DNA of 64,000 nt from Hymenobacter glacieicola (GTDB lineage: Bacteria > Bacteroidota > Bacteroidia > Cytophagales > Hymenobacteraceae): the NCBI RefSeq assembly GCF_014640315.1, contig NZ_BMGS01000016.1:1-64000 (forward strand), in the 5' to 3' direction. Of this stretch, positions 9,386-18,174 are shown piece by piece. The first letter of the stretch is position 1. The number at the start of each line of letters is the position of its first letter. A model generated the notes under the pieces. That model was not told where the DNA came from, did not search any database, and saw only the letters and a list, made by a program, of their open reading frames with translations. The position numbers and the translations under genes are program-made.

Positions 9386-9414
9386 AAAACGCCCGGCAAC
9401 TGACCGGGCGTTTT
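9386..9414. terminator. Bidirectional terminator
   Basis: AAAACGCCCGG / CCGGGCGTTTT perfect 11-bp stem with a 7-nt loop and a T-run on the right and A-run on the left, immediately after the gene ending at 9382. The left-facing half would also stop transcription from the orphan leftward promoter at 9437-9468. Confidence 0.9.
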
Positions 9415-9436
9415 TTGTTGCGTGTGGTGTGTGGGC

Positions 9437-9468
9437 GAATAGTACGGATTATCTCCGTAAGTTCCAAG
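9437..9468 (-). promoter_or_regulatory. Orphan leftward promoter with no gene downstream
   Basis: TACTATTC (9444 to 9437) lies exactly 20 bp from a CAAG/CTTG -33-like box (9465-9468). That box is exactly 20 bp from the rightward -7 box at 9489. The spacing is the same as in the four divergent promoter pairs that flank minus-strand genes, but no minus-strand gene is present here before the terminator. Confidence 0.45.
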
Positions 9469-9473
9469 TCCCG

Positions 9474-9496
9474 AGCAAACTTTATCTGTACCTTGC
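9474..9496 (+). promoter_or_regulatory. Rightward promoter for tail/fibre operon
   Basis: AGCAAACTTTATCTG followed by TACCTTGC (9489-9496), nearly identical to the elements before 19198 and 51460. The first coding region starts 22 bases downstream. Confidence 0.7.
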
Positions 9497-9517
9497 CCAG
9501 AGCTACCGTACAGTTCC

Positions 9518-9937
9518 TTGGCCGCACAACCCTCCTTTCCTACGCTGCTGGATGCCGCCCACGTTCGGCTCGCCCAACTGGCCGCCGCCCTGCGCGACGC
9601 CCGGGCGGCGTACCCGGACGAGCACGAACTGGTCACGCGCCTCGTGGCCGCCGTGCTGGACCTGCGCTTCGGCGTGGAGAATGCCGCCCGCGTGCCCGAG
9701 GGCTCCCTTGAGCAGCAGCGCATCCTGGGCTACCTGACGGAAACCTACGGGCTGTCCGTGACCCTGACTGACCCGCTGCTGCGCTCCCAGCTCCCGCCTA
9801 TTCCCGCCGAGGGCGCAACCGTGGTGCGGCGCGTGCTGCAAGCGGCCAGCGGCCCTTATATCGTCTTTCCCAACGGTCGTCTGCTGCTGCTTAGTGCCCG
9901 GCTCACGGCTGCCACCCCGGCCCCGGCTACTCCTTAA
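9518..9937 (+). CDS. Hypothetical tail-region protein with TTG start
   Basis: 139 residues. The frame has no ATG or GTG near its beginning; TTG at 9518 is the first start after the promoter -7 box at 9489-9496 and gives MAAQPSFPTLLDAAH. The N-terminal half is helical and Ala/Leu/Arg-rich. The C-terminal half looks beta-rich (GPYIVFPNGRLLLLS). Its stop is followed within four bases by the Ig-domain fibre gene. Function unknown. Confidence 0.65.
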   Translation: MAAQPSFPTLLDAAHVRLAQLAAALRDARAAYPDEHELVTRLVAAVLDLRFGVENAARVPEGSLEQQRILGYLTETYGLSVTLTDPLLRSQLPPIPAEGATVVRRVLQAASGPYIVFPNGRLLLLSARLTAATPAPATP

Positions 9938-9940
9938 TCC

Positions 9941-11992
9941 ATGTCGCTAAACCCCGCCACTTTAGAAGGCCAATTGGGCGTCCCGTCTACCGACCCGGAC
10001 GTGCCGGGCACGGCCAACGCCACCCAAGACCAGCTCACCGACCAGCACCGCCTTATGGTCTTTACCCCGGCCGGGGAGCCCCTCTCGGTAGAGATGGGCG
10101 TAACCCGCGCCGTGTTGGCCCCGAACGACCGTTACGAGCCCCTGGCCCCCACGGCCCAAACAGCGGGCACGGAAGGGCAGAAGTGGTACCACAAAAAGGC
10201 GACAACCAATAACTTCGACCAGTACCAGTACGAGGCCGGAGTCTGGGTGCTGCGCCTGAGCGGCGTCGCGCAGACGACCAGCACCCCGGCCGTAAACACC
10301 GTGCCCACCGCCACGCTGGCCGTCAGCGCCGCCAATCTTATTCTGGGCGGCAAGGTTACCCTCACGGTGCTGGCCGAGGACAGCGACGGCATCGACCGGG
10401 TAGTGTTCTTCGAGGGGGCTACGCCCTTGAATACGGTCAACACCGCGCCCTATCTGCTGGACGTAACCCCGGCCACGGCGGGCACCAAGTCGTACACGGC
10501 CACGGCCTACGACAAACTCGGGGCCGCGCGCTCCACCGCACCGCAGGCCGTGCAGGTGTTTGCTTCCGCCAACCAGTTGCCCTCCGTTTCCCTCTCCCTG
10601 AGCAATACCAGTACGGTAGCGGGCCAGAACGTAACGATTTCGGCCGTCGCCAGTGACGCGGACGGGCAAGTGCTGCGCGTAGAGTTCTACGACGCCTCGA
10701 CCCTGATTGGCTCGGATACGGAGTCGCCCTATTCCATCACCTACGCGCCCACCGCGACCGGCAACCGGCAGATTACAGCCAAGGCCATTGACAACGCCGG
10801 GGGCAGTCGGGAAACGGCCGCCAAAAACCTCACCGTCACGGCCGCCCCCGTTACCAGCAACCAGTCGCCCACGGTCAGCTACTCGCAGTCCGTCAACTCC
10901 GTGCAGGTGGGCAAGGTGGTCACGCTCTCGGCCAACGCCGCCGACGCGGACGGCACCGTTACGCGGGTCGAGTTCTACCAGGGCGGCACCAAGGTCGGGG
11001 AGGCGCTGCAAGCCCCGTACTCCTACAACTTCACCCCCACGGCGGCCGGGTCGTTTACGATGTCGGCCAAGGCGTTTGACAACGCGGGCGCATCTACCAT
11101 TACGGGCGGCGTCACGCTGACGGTAACGGCGGCAGCCTCGCAGAACGCGACGCCCGCCGCCCCGACCTACGAAGGCTTTAGCGACACGCAGCCGGGCGGG
11201 CAGGTGCAGATTGTGCCCGCTCCCGGCGTTCCCGTTTCGCTGGTGCGCTACAAGCTACCCGGCTCCAATATTGAGTTGGAACTACCCGAGGGCTCGGACG
11301 GCACCGTGACGGTGGGCAACGTGGCCGGTCCCGTACAGGCCCGCACCGTGGCCGGGGGCTCGTTTTCCGCCTCACCCAGCAGTTCCTCCCTGCCCTTCAC
11401 CGTGTACTCGCCCCCGGCGGGCAACGCGGCCCCGACCGTGACGCTGACCGCCTCCCCCGCCTCCGTTGCCAGTGGCGGCTCGACCACCCTTACGGCCACG
11501 GCCGCCGACTCGGACGGCACGGTAAGCAAAGTGGAGTTCTACGAGGGCGAAACCAAGCTCGCGGAAGACACTGCGGCTCCCTATACCCTGGTCCTGACCC
11601 CGGCCAGCGGCCAGCACACCTACACGGCGCGGGCCACCGACAACGCGGGCGCGGTAACGATTTCCGCCCCCATCACGGTGACGGTAGCCGCCGCCCCGGT
11701 CGCCTTTAACCGCACGCTGACCAGCCAGAGCCCCGCCGACGAATCGGTGCAGCTCACGGCCGACCCCGGCACGGAGCTCTCCTTCACCGGCCCCATTATT
11801 TCCGGCGACCCCTCGCCCGGCGTGATGCTGCCCAGCGTGGGCGGGGTACAGATTGCCCAGGTGGACTTCAACCTGACGGACTCGGCCAATACCGCCGTGG
11901 TGGGCCGTCCCTGCGCCTTCAAGTACCAGGGCGTGACATACCAGACGACTTTCCAAAACACGCCCGCTGGCACTCTTACCCCTATTGACTAA
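9941..11992 (+). CDS. Virion fibre/decoration protein with tandem bacterial Ig-like domains
   Basis: 683 residues. After an N-terminal 100-residue region, at least four repeats of a Big-type Ig fold are seen, each with the core A-S/D-D-G...V-E-F-Y-G-T-L followed by Y/F-T-A-T-A-x-D-N-A-G (for example ASDADGQVLRVEFYDAS and AADSDGTVSKVEFYEGE). Repeats lie at roughly residues 125-205, 210-300, 305-390 and 490-575, with a different beta domain before the last. Such Ig repeats on phage tails or capsids are thought to bind surface carbohydrate. Its stop overlaps the next start by one base. Confidence 0.8.
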   Translation: MSLNPATLEGQLGVPSTDPDVPGTANATQDQLTDQHRLMVFTPAGEPLSVEMGVTRAVLAPNDRYEPLAPTAQTAGTEGQKWYHKKATTNNFDQYQYEAGVWVLRLSGVAQTTSTPAVNTVPTATLAVSAANLILGGKVTLTVLAEDSDGIDRVVFFEGATPLNTVNTAPYLLDVTPATAGTKSYTATAYDKLGAARSTAPQAVQVFASANQLPSVSLSLSNTSTVAGQNVTISAVASDADGQVLRVEFYDASTLIGSDTESPYSITYAPTATGNRQITAKAIDNAGGSRETAAKNLTVTAAPVTSNQSPTVSYSQSVNSVQVGKVVTLSANAADADGTVTRVEFYQGGTKVGEALQAPYSYNFTPTAAGSFTMSAKAFDNAGASTITGGVTLTVTAAASQNATPAAPTYEGFSDTQPGGQVQIVPAPGVPVSLVRYKLPGSNIELELPEGSDGTVTVGNVAGPVQARTVAGGSFSASPSSSSLPFTVYSPPAGNAAPTVTLTASPASVASGGSTTLTATAADSDGTVSKVEFYEGETKLAEDTAAPYTLVLTPASGQHTYTARATDNAGAVTISAPITVTVAAAPVAFNRTLTSQSPADESVQLTADPGTELSFTGPIISGDPSPGVMLPSVGGVQIAQVDFNLTDSANTAVVGRPCAFKYQGVTYQTTFQNTPAGTLTPID

Positions 11993-12528
11993 TGGCTGAC
12001 CTGCTCCCTGGCTTCCGCTACATTATCTGGAACGGCCCGTCAACGGCCCTGGCCTCGGCCCCGTGGAAGGGCAACCTGCTGGCCGTCTACAAGGTCAGTG
12101 CCAACGGGCAGGGCCACATTTCCTTCGTGCCGCCCGGCAGCCAGTTCTCAGCCGTGCAAACCCTGGAGCCCGACCAGCTCTACGAGCTGCGGGTGAAAAC
12201 GGCCTTCACCCTGGCCGAGGCCATGCTGCAAGCCGCTCCGGCCGGGGCAGGCGGAGAGACGCCCGCCGCGCCCACCCCCGATACCATCCTGCTCGCCGGA
12301 CCTGCGGGGGAAACGGTAACGGAGTTCGAGGAGGTGTTCCGCATCAGCGAGGCGGCCACTACTGCCGTCACCTTCACCAGCGGGGCGGGCACCGTGGAAC
12401 TGAGCCTGGACGAAGGGCAAAGCTGGGGGCCACTCCCGGCCTCCCTGCCCGCCAATTCAGCTTTCGCCCTGCGGGTGCAGTACCCGAACTCGGCCGCCTT
12501 TGCCGCCTCCCTCACCTTAACCTACTAG
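11992..12528 (+). CDS. Putative fibre accessory protein, paralogue of 12951-13253
   Basis: 178 residues. The N-terminal about 85 residues (KVSANGQGHISFVPPGSQF) align by eye with the product of 12951-13253 (KANQNGQGLISFRPGSSFPP), which indicates a duplicated domain. A Pro/Ala linker leads to a beta-rich C-terminal domain. It sits in a chain of overlapping or nearly touching fibre genes, so a role as a small domain of the host-recognition apparatus is likely. Confidence 0.65.
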   Translation: MADLLPGFRYIIWNGPSTALASAPWKGNLLAVYKVSANGQGHISFVPPGSQFSAVQTLEPDQLYELRVKTAFTLAEAMLQAAPAGAGGETPAAPTPDTILLAGPAGETVTEFEEVFRISEAATTAVTFTSGAGTVELSLDEGQSWGPLPASLPANSAFALRVQYPNSAAFAASLTLTY

Positions 12529-12534
12529 CCGCTC

Positions 12535-12951
12535 ATGGGAACGCTCACCGCCACCCGCAAAACCCCCGCCACCTTCCCGCTGGCTTCCCCCACCCAGGTG
12601 GGCATGATTAAGTATAGCGCCAACGACTTTGCCGTGGATGGCAACGGGGTGCTCATGCTCAACCCCCTGCCGGGCAACATTGGCGTCTCAGCCGTGCCCG
12701 GCAACCTGACAATTAGCCGAGAGCCCGACGTGGCGAACCGCCTGAATTGGGATCCTTCCCCCGGTGCCAGCCTCTACATCGTGCGCTCCAAGGTTAACGG
12801 TGGGGCCAAGACCATCATTGCCACCGTGCCCTTTTCCTACTTCAACGACACCAGCTCTCCGGCCAACTCCGCCCCGGTCTACGTCGAGTACTTCGTGACG
12901 GCCGCCAACAGCTCCGGGGAAAGCAACGAAGCCTTTACCAGCATCGGGTAA
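12535..12951 (+). CDS. Fibronectin type III-like fibre protein
   Basis: 138 residues. The second half reads as an FnIII fold (NRLNWDPSPGASLYIVRSK ... YFVTAANSSGESNEA). The N-terminal part resembles a fibre connector (TQVGMIKYSANDFAVDGNG). The stop codon overlaps the start of the next gene. FnIII modules are common in phage tails as surface-binding domains. Confidence 0.65.
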   Translation: MGTLTATRKTPATFPLASPTQVGMIKYSANDFAVDGNGVLMLNPLPGNIGVSAVPGNLTISREPDVANRLNWDPSPGASLYIVRSKVNGGAKTIIATVPFSYFNDTSSPANSAPVYVEYFVTAANSSGESNEAFTSIG

Positions 12952-13253
12952 TGACCATCGCCAACAAGGTGCAGTTGTTCACCTACTCCGGCCCCGGCCT
13001 GAACCTGCTCACGGCCTCCTTTCTGAGCAACGTCACGCGCATTACCAAGGCCAACCAGAACGGGCAGGGACTCATTTCCTTCCGCCCCGGCAGCTCCTTC
13101 CCGCCCTTTACTTCCCTGCAAGACGGGGAAAGTTACGTGGTGTACTCCGCCGCCGTGCCCTACACCATTCCTACCTCGGACCAGCCCAAGCCCAGCGCCC
13201 TGCCCTTCGTGGGCATCGGGTCCGCTTTTGTCAAAACCCAGCCCCTATCCTAA
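12951..13253 (+). CDS. Small fibre-module protein, paralogue of 11992-12528
   Basis: 100 residues, ATG overlapping the upstream stop by one base. It shares the pattern KANQNGQGLISFRPGSSF with the first domain of the gene at 11992, so the two genes stem from a duplication separated by the FnIII gene. Likely a small adaptor in the fibre complex. Confidence 0.6.
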   Translation: MTIANKVQLFTYSGPGLNLLTASFLSNVTRITKANQNGQGLISFRPGSSFPPFTSLQDGESYVVYSAAVPYTIPTSDQPKPSALPFVGIGSAFVKTQPLS

Positions 13254-13255
13254 TC

Positions 13256-15616
13256 ATGGCGGATTTACAACGCTTAAACGACATTCTCTACGGGGGCATT
13301 GACGAGCACACGGGCGATTTTGCGCAGTACGTCAAGGTAACCACCTTCGAGGACGGCCGCCCCATGAGCGACGCGCTCTGCGACGACGTGGTGTACGTCA
13401 AACTTCCTTCCGGCGAGTACTTCAAGCGGGTACTGAGCAACAACCGCATCAACCTGCGCTGGTACGGGCTCGTGCCCAACGACAAAAGCAAGGCCCTGGC
13501 GAATGCCCTGGCCCTGCACGCGGTTATCCGCCGCTACAAGTACGGCCACTTTGTCTTGCCCCGCTCCCCGCTGGGCAACGTGTACTGGTTTGCTCCGGTC
13601 CCGAACACCGGGGTCCAGTTTCCGGGCGAGGACCGGGGGCCGGACTTTGCCATTAACTTCGTCAACTCCCTCTGCGCCTTTGAAATGGAGCTGGGAGTAA
13701 GCGCGACGGTTACCACCGGCTCGGGCGGCATTCAAGCCTACCGCACCACGGGCAACAGCAACGTGCAGCTCATCAACGTGAGCATCGACCACGAGAACGG
13801 AGCCAACTCCGTGCCGGAGCACTGCCGCCTGCCCGACGGCACCTACGACACCAACTGGGGGAATTACAAGCTCAACGGCATGAATTTCTACTCGTTGGGA
13901 ACCTGGCATAACCTGAGCGTCTCGGGTTTCCCCGGCCACGGGGTCTGCGTGTTTGGCAACACGACCATTCGCCTGAACGGGGAAACCCTGACGGCAACCG
14001 GGGCGATGGCCACCTACACGGACGCCAACGGCACCTACCGGGCCTTCCGCCCCGACGACCAGGCCATTCTACCCTTCCCCGGCCTGGACGATCTGACCAA
14101 GCGCTTTTTTATCAACGGCGTAACCAGTTCCACCATCGGGCAAGCAGGGCAGCTGCTGGTGCTAAAGCCCACCATTGACGGGCCGGAAGGCATCAACCAG
14201 GAGCCGGACGGTACCCCGGTCACGATGAGCTACTACAAGCAGGGCAACACCTTGTTTGCCGACCACATCACCACCAGCGGCTTCAACAACCTCGACTTTA
14301 ACGGCGGGGCCGGTATTTTCGTCACGGGCGACGAAGCCAACGCCTCCAACTTCCAGAACATTTCCTGCCGTAACAACGGGGCGTGGGGCATTATTGACTC
14401 CTCACTGCTGGGCAACTACTGGCCCGGCCGCCACACCACCCAGAACGGGGAGCGCTTCAACGACTTCACCGTGGAGCCGCACAAACTGGTCATGGGCGGC
14501 TTTACCAATCGGGGCAACCCCAACCCGCGCTCCGTGCTGGTCAGCGGCTACACGGAAGGGGGCAACTCGGGCGGGGATGAACTCACGCAATGCTCGGTCA
14601 TTCTGGGCGGCGTAATGGCAGCGGGGGTAACAGGCGGCTTCGGCATCCTGGACTTCGGGCAGATGCACAACCTGTTCAGTCAGACCGATGCCGACGAGGG
14701 CACCATTCGCTACGGCAGCAAGCTCACCTTGCAGCAGCCCGCCTCGCCGGTCAACCACTTCCTGCAACCCGTGGACAACGGCTGGGGCGTGGGGGACGAG
14801 CAGGGGGTGCATTGGAAAGCCTCGCCGGGCGGCTTGCTCAACCCCGTGGCGGGGGAAATTTCCCGCCTCATGCCCCGGCGCTTCCTCGAAACCAAGAGTA
14901 TGCTGGTGGACGGGCGTTTCCTGCGCTTTACCCCCTCGCTGTCGGCTATTCTGGGCAGCGGGGAAACAGACTGGCGCAGCGGGGACACCTACGAGAACAG
15001 CGACCACCGCCCCAATACCCCTTCCGGTTGGAAGTGCGTAGCCGGGGGCACCACCCGCACCTACGCCGAGGGTCGCACGGCCAAGATTGAGGGCAACTAC
15101 ATCACGCTCAGTGCCGCGACGGCCGTACTCAAGCCGGGAGACTTCATTACCCTCAACGGTCAGCGGGCGCAAATCACCACCTTTGACCAGCCCCAAGTCA
15201 ACGGCTTCCTGTACTTTCTCATTGACCGCTCCCTGCCCAATACCACCGGGGCGACCATTGCCTTTGCCCCGCCCATCTTCCAGCCCCAGGGCAGCGGCAC
15301 GGGCACCCTGGCCCAGCGCCCGGACCTGAGCGGGCTGGCTGGCCCCTGGGCCTACTACAACACAACGACCAGCAGTAAGCAAATCTGGGAGGGAACTCAG
15401 TGGGTAGAAGAAAGCAGTCTGCGCTTTAGCGTGGACGAGGCCAAGCAAAGCAGCGTGAAAGCGGGCACTTCCTTTCCCGTGGCCGAGTCAGACCCCGCTT
15501 ACCGGGGCAAGGCGTTTACAGACCTGACCAACGGGGTATATACCGCCTATGAGTGTCGCCGTCTAGGCAGTACGACGAACTGGCTCTGGTTTAAATCCGA
15601 CTTTCTAACTTCCTAA
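13256..15616 (+). CDS. Tail spike/fibre with beta-helix region
   Basis: 786 residues. The first about 110 residues probably attach to the tail. The centre has the irregular Asn/Gly/Val-rich rungs of a right-handed beta helix (NVQLINVSIDHENGAN; NLDFNGGAGIFVTG), as in pectate-lyase-like spikes. The C-terminal part carries AYYNTTTSSKQIWEG, typical of a fibre end domain. Catalytic residues for a depolymerase cannot be assigned by eye. It is the largest fibre gene and probably the main receptor-binding or capsule-degrading protein. Confidence 0.7.
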   Translation: MADLQRLNDILYGGIDEHTGDFAQYVKVTTFEDGRPMSDALCDDVVYVKLPSGEYFKRVLSNNRINLRWYGLVPNDKSKALANALALHAVIRRYKYGHFVLPRSPLGNVYWFAPVPNTGVQFPGEDRGPDFAINFVNSLCAFEMELGVSATVTTGSGGIQAYRTTGNSNVQLINVSIDHENGANSVPEHCRLPDGTYDTNWGNYKLNGMNFYSLGTWHNLSVSGFPGHGVCVFGNTTIRLNGETLTATGAMATYTDANGTYRAFRPDDQAILPFPGLDDLTKRFFINGVTSSTIGQAGQLLVLKPTIDGPEGINQEPDGTPVTMSYYKQGNTLFADHITTSGFNNLDFNGGAGIFVTGDEANASNFQNISCRNNGAWGIIDSSLLGNYWPGRHTTQNGERFNDFTVEPHKLVMGGFTNRGNPNPRSVLVSGYTEGGNSGGDELTQCSVILGGVMAAGVTGGFGILDFGQMHNLFSQTDADEGTIRYGSKLTLQQPASPVNHFLQPVDNGWGVGDEQGVHWKASPGGLLNPVAGEISRLMPRRFLETKSMLVDGRFLRFTPSLSAILGSGETDWRSGDTYENSDHRPNTPSGWKCVAGGTTRTYAEGRTAKIEGNYITLSAATAVLKPGDFITLNGQRAQITTFDQPQVNGFLYFLIDRSLPNTTGATIAFAPPIFQPQGSGTGTLAQRPDLSGLAGPWAYYNTTTSSKQIWEGTQWVEESSLRFSVDEAKQSSVKAGTSFPVAESDPAYRGKAFTDLTNGVYTAYECRRLGSTTNWLWFKSDFLTS

Positions 15617-15620
15617 GGCA

Positions 15621-16985
15621 ATGGCGCTGCACCCCTCCCGTCAAAAAGACATTGACGACTACTTGGCACAAGTGCTGGGCCTGAGCAAAGACGGGCAAGG
15701 CAAGCTCCAAGCTATCAGCTTGCTTGCTCGCCTGTCCGCGCTGGAAGGAGCCACCCCGCCGACGGGCGGGGGCAGCGCAGCGCAGAAGTTTACCCTGGAC
15801 TACTACCAAGGGCCGTTGCCGCAAACCTACGCCCCGCTGCCCAAGCGGCCCAAGCCGACGACGGGCTGGGAGGGGCCGCAGGACATGAAGCCGGGCACAA
15901 CCAACCTGGTGATTGAAAACCGCAACTTCACCAACAACGACAACGGCGGCCCGGCCCTGCAACTGAGCAACCTGCGGGGCACTTCTCTTATCATTAGAAA
16001 TTGTAACTTTACGGGGTGGTCGCCGTCCTGCCTGTTGCAGATCAACGACGCCATTGCCTCGGTGAACATTGTCGTGGAAAACTGTTGTTTTTACGGCTAC
16101 CAGACGCCCGCAGGCAAGACCGGCTACCCCGGCAAGGGCATTGACATTCAGAACGCGGTAGCGGGCAACGTGACCATTCAGAACAATCACTTTTACAAGA
16201 TCAAGGGCATTCTCGTGCAGAGCTACTCCAACACGGTGAACACCGTGACCATCAAGGGGAACTGCATCTTTGACTTGCAGAAGTTTGACCAAAACGGCAA
16301 CACGGACCAGTTGCAGTCCAATGGCTACCAGGTAACCCAATCCAGGGGCGTGAAGGTGGATATTCTCTACAACTCCATCTTCAACACCCTGGGCAACTGC
16401 ACCCAGCAGGACGCCATCAACCTGCACGGCTCGTATGGGACGGCCGACCGCTACATCAACATCAAGGGCAACTTCCAGGACCGCATCTTCCTGCACCCCT
16501 CGGCCTCCAACGGTACGGGCTCCTCGATTACCACCGACAACGACGCCGGGGATATTCGGGCCAACGACCCGCACTACGTCAACATCGTGGAGAACTACAC
16601 GGTGGGCTACACCTTCGGCGGCTTTAACTGCGCTGGGGGCTACCTGATTAACTTCTCGCGCAACATTGCCCTGAACACCGGCAAGCTCCCGGACGGGGTG
16701 ACCGGCAACGGGGTATTCATCGGCGGCATTTCGATTTACCCGTGGCTTTCCCCGCCCCCGGAGTTTCACCGCGACTTTATCTGCGAAGGCAACCTGCTGG
16801 GCGTGAAAAACCAGGCGGGGGAGCGCGTGGACAAAAGCCCCGGCTCCGGGGCCTTCGTGGACCTTGCCAAGCAACTGCTCTTTCCCGACTCGTTTATTAC
16901 CGAAGCAAACCAGGACAAAATGTACCACTTCTGGCGCAAGGACGCCCAGGACGCGGGCGTGGCGGTTGGCCTGCTTTCCGTTTAG
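15621..16985 (+). CDS. Parallel beta-helix tail spike
   Basis: 454 residues. From about residue 90 to 330 there are repeated rungs such as LVIENRNFTNND, SLIIRNCNFTG, NIVVENCCFYG, NVTIQNNHFYK and TVTIKGNCIFD, diagnostic of a right-handed beta helix (pectate lyase-like fold). The N-terminus (HPSRQKDIDDYLAQVLGLSKD) is a helical attachment segment. It may bind or cleave surface polysaccharide. Last of the fibre genes before the lysis block. Confidence 0.75.
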   Translation: MALHPSRQKDIDDYLAQVLGLSKDGQGKLQAISLLARLSALEGATPPTGGGSAAQKFTLDYYQGPLPQTYAPLPKRPKPTTGWEGPQDMKPGTTNLVIENRNFTNNDNGGPALQLSNLRGTSLIIRNCNFTGWSPSCLLQINDAIASVNIVVENCCFYGYQTPAGKTGYPGKGIDIQNAVAGNVTIQNNHFYKIKGILVQSYSNTVNTVTIKGNCIFDLQKFDQNGNTDQLQSNGYQVTQSRGVKVDILYNSIFNTLGNCTQQDAINLHGSYGTADRYINIKGNFQDRIFLHPSASNGTGSSITTDNDAGDIRANDPHYVNIVENYTVGYTFGGFNCAGGYLINFSRNIALNTGKLPDGVTGNGVFIGGISIYPWLSPPPEFHRDFICEGNLLGVKNQAGERVDKSPGSGAFVDLAKQLLFPDSFITEANQDKMYHFWRKDAQDAGVAVGLLSV

Positions 16986-16989
16986 CCCT

Positions 16990-17463
16990 ATGCCCCCGAA
17001 GAAGAACCCGCCTGCCGACCCACCCAACGTGGCCCGTCTCCCGCCCGACCAGCAGATTGCCTACCTCGTGCGCCAACACGAAGAATTTTCCGATTGGCGC
17101 ATCAAGGTAGACGAGCGCTTGGACAAAACCGAAACCGCCGTAGACGAACTCACCACCTCGGTTGGCGAAATGCGCAAGGAGGTGCGGGAAAGCCACATTA
17201 CCGGCCGCGAGAGCAATGTTACCCTCGGGGAAATCAAGCTGTTTCTCACCGGCCAGCGCACCCCCGGCCTGGAACGGCCCGGCCTGAGCGACGACTTCAA
17301 GACCATGCAGGACAAGTGTAAGAGCTTGGAGGAAAAGCACGCCGAGTGGGAAAAGAAGTTTAACAAGTATTTCTGGTGGGCCACCGGCTTTCTGGCCGCC
17401 AGCGGCGGGGCGGGCTTTTTTGGCGGCAAGGCACTTTCCCAATTCCTAGACCTACTCAAATGA
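16990..17463 (+). CDS. XhlA-like coiled-coil membrane protein (lysis block)
   Basis: 157 residues from ATG 16990. The N-terminus is Pro-rich, the middle is heptad-rich (FSDWRIKVDERLDKTETAVDE) and one C-terminal transmembrane helix (FWWATGFLAASGGAGFFGG) is near the end. This resembles hemolysin XhlA/holin-associated proteins. The stop TGA overlaps the ATG of the next lysis gene (ATGA). Start chosen because upstream codons belong to the fibre gene. Confidence 0.65.
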   Translation: MPPKKNPPADPPNVARLPPDQQIAYLVRQHEEFSDWRIKVDERLDKTETAVDELTTSVGEMRKEVRESHITGRESNVTLGEIKLFLTGQRTPGLERPGLSDDFKTMQDKCKSLEEKHAEWEKKFNKYFWWATGFLAASGGAGFFGGKALSQFLDLLK

Positions 17464-17831
17464 GCCTCACGCCCCGCACCAAGCTCACTATCCTGGCCGC
17501 CCTAATGGTGTTAAGCAGCGTTTTCTTCCTGCGCTCCTGCTACGTGGCCGGGGAGCTGAACCAGGCTGTCAAGACCAACCCGCCCCTGTCCACGAAGGCC
17601 GCCAAGAAACTGCGCGGCCAAGTGCAGCAGCTCAAGGCCAAGGGTCAAGCCGACAGCACCCGCTCGGCCCGTCAACTCTCCATTTACCAACGCCAAATCG
17701 CTCAGGTCGCCAGTTACCAGGCTGCCGCCGACGCGGCCCGTACCCGCTATGAAACCATTCCTTCCGCTGATTCTCTCTCTGTTCCTCGCCTCACCGGCCT
17801 TCTCTCAACATACCGCCCCGCTCCCCCCTAA
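17460..17831 (+). CDS. Inner-membrane spanin-like protein
   Basis: 123 residues. An N-terminal transmembrane helix (LTILAALMVLSSVFFL) is followed by a Gln/Lys/Ala-rich coiled coil (KLRGQVQQLKAKGQADSTR), the layout of an i-spanin/Rz protein that spans the periplasm. Its last 83 bases are overlapped in another frame by the gene at 17749, as in Rz/Rz1 pairs. Confidence 0.6.
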   Translation: MSLTPRTKLTILAALMVLSSVFFLRSCYVAGELNQAVKTNPPLSTKAAKKLRGQVQQLKAKGQADSTRSARQLSIYQRQIAQVASYQAAADAARTRYETIPSADSLSVPRLTGLLSTYRPAPP

Positions 17832-18174
17832 GGCCCAGCCCTACGGGGAAACAATGGTCTGCATCGACCCGGCCCAGGCGCGGGTAATCTGGAAGTCCCT
17901 GCAACAGTTCGAGGCCCTCAAGCCCGAAGTACGCGCCCTGCGCCGCACGGTGGACACGCTGCACGCGGCCAACCACACGCTGCTGCTCCGCTCCCGCGCC
18001 GACAGCGCCCAGGCCAGCTCGTACAAGCAGGCCCTTGGCACGCAGGAGCGCCTGACCGTGGATGCCGACAACCGCGCCACCATCGCCCAGCTAAAAGCCC
18101 GCAAAAGAGGCTGGCTCTCTGCGGGCTTAGGGGCGTTACTGGTCGTGGTAACAGGATTGGCCGTTAGCCACTAG
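17749..18174 (+). CDS. Exported coiled-coil protein overlapping the spanin gene
   Basis: 141 residues. A clear signal peptide (MKPFLPLILSLFLASPAFS) with a likely cleavage after AFS, then a helical region (ALRRTVDTLHAANHTLLLR) and a C-terminal hydrophobic segment (GLGALLVVVTGLAV). There is no lipobox cysteine, so it is not a classical Rz1 lipoprotein. The embedded overlap with the previous gene and place next to the lysis genes still suggest an outer partner in envelope disruption. The last four bases overlap the convergent RNA ligase gene. Confidence 0.55.
   Translation: MKPFLPLILSLFLASPAFSQHTAPLPPKAQPYGETMVCIDPAQARVIWKSLQQFEALKPEVRALRRTVDTLHAANHTLLLRSRADSAQASSYKQALGTQERLTVDADNRATIAQLKARKRGWLSAGLGALLVVVTGLAVSH

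Noticed and set aside
14402-15448. Minus-strand frame opposite the tail spike gene
   Set aside because: Antisense artefact of GC-rich codons, no motif, no promoter. Likewise 9962-11011 and 15591-17027.
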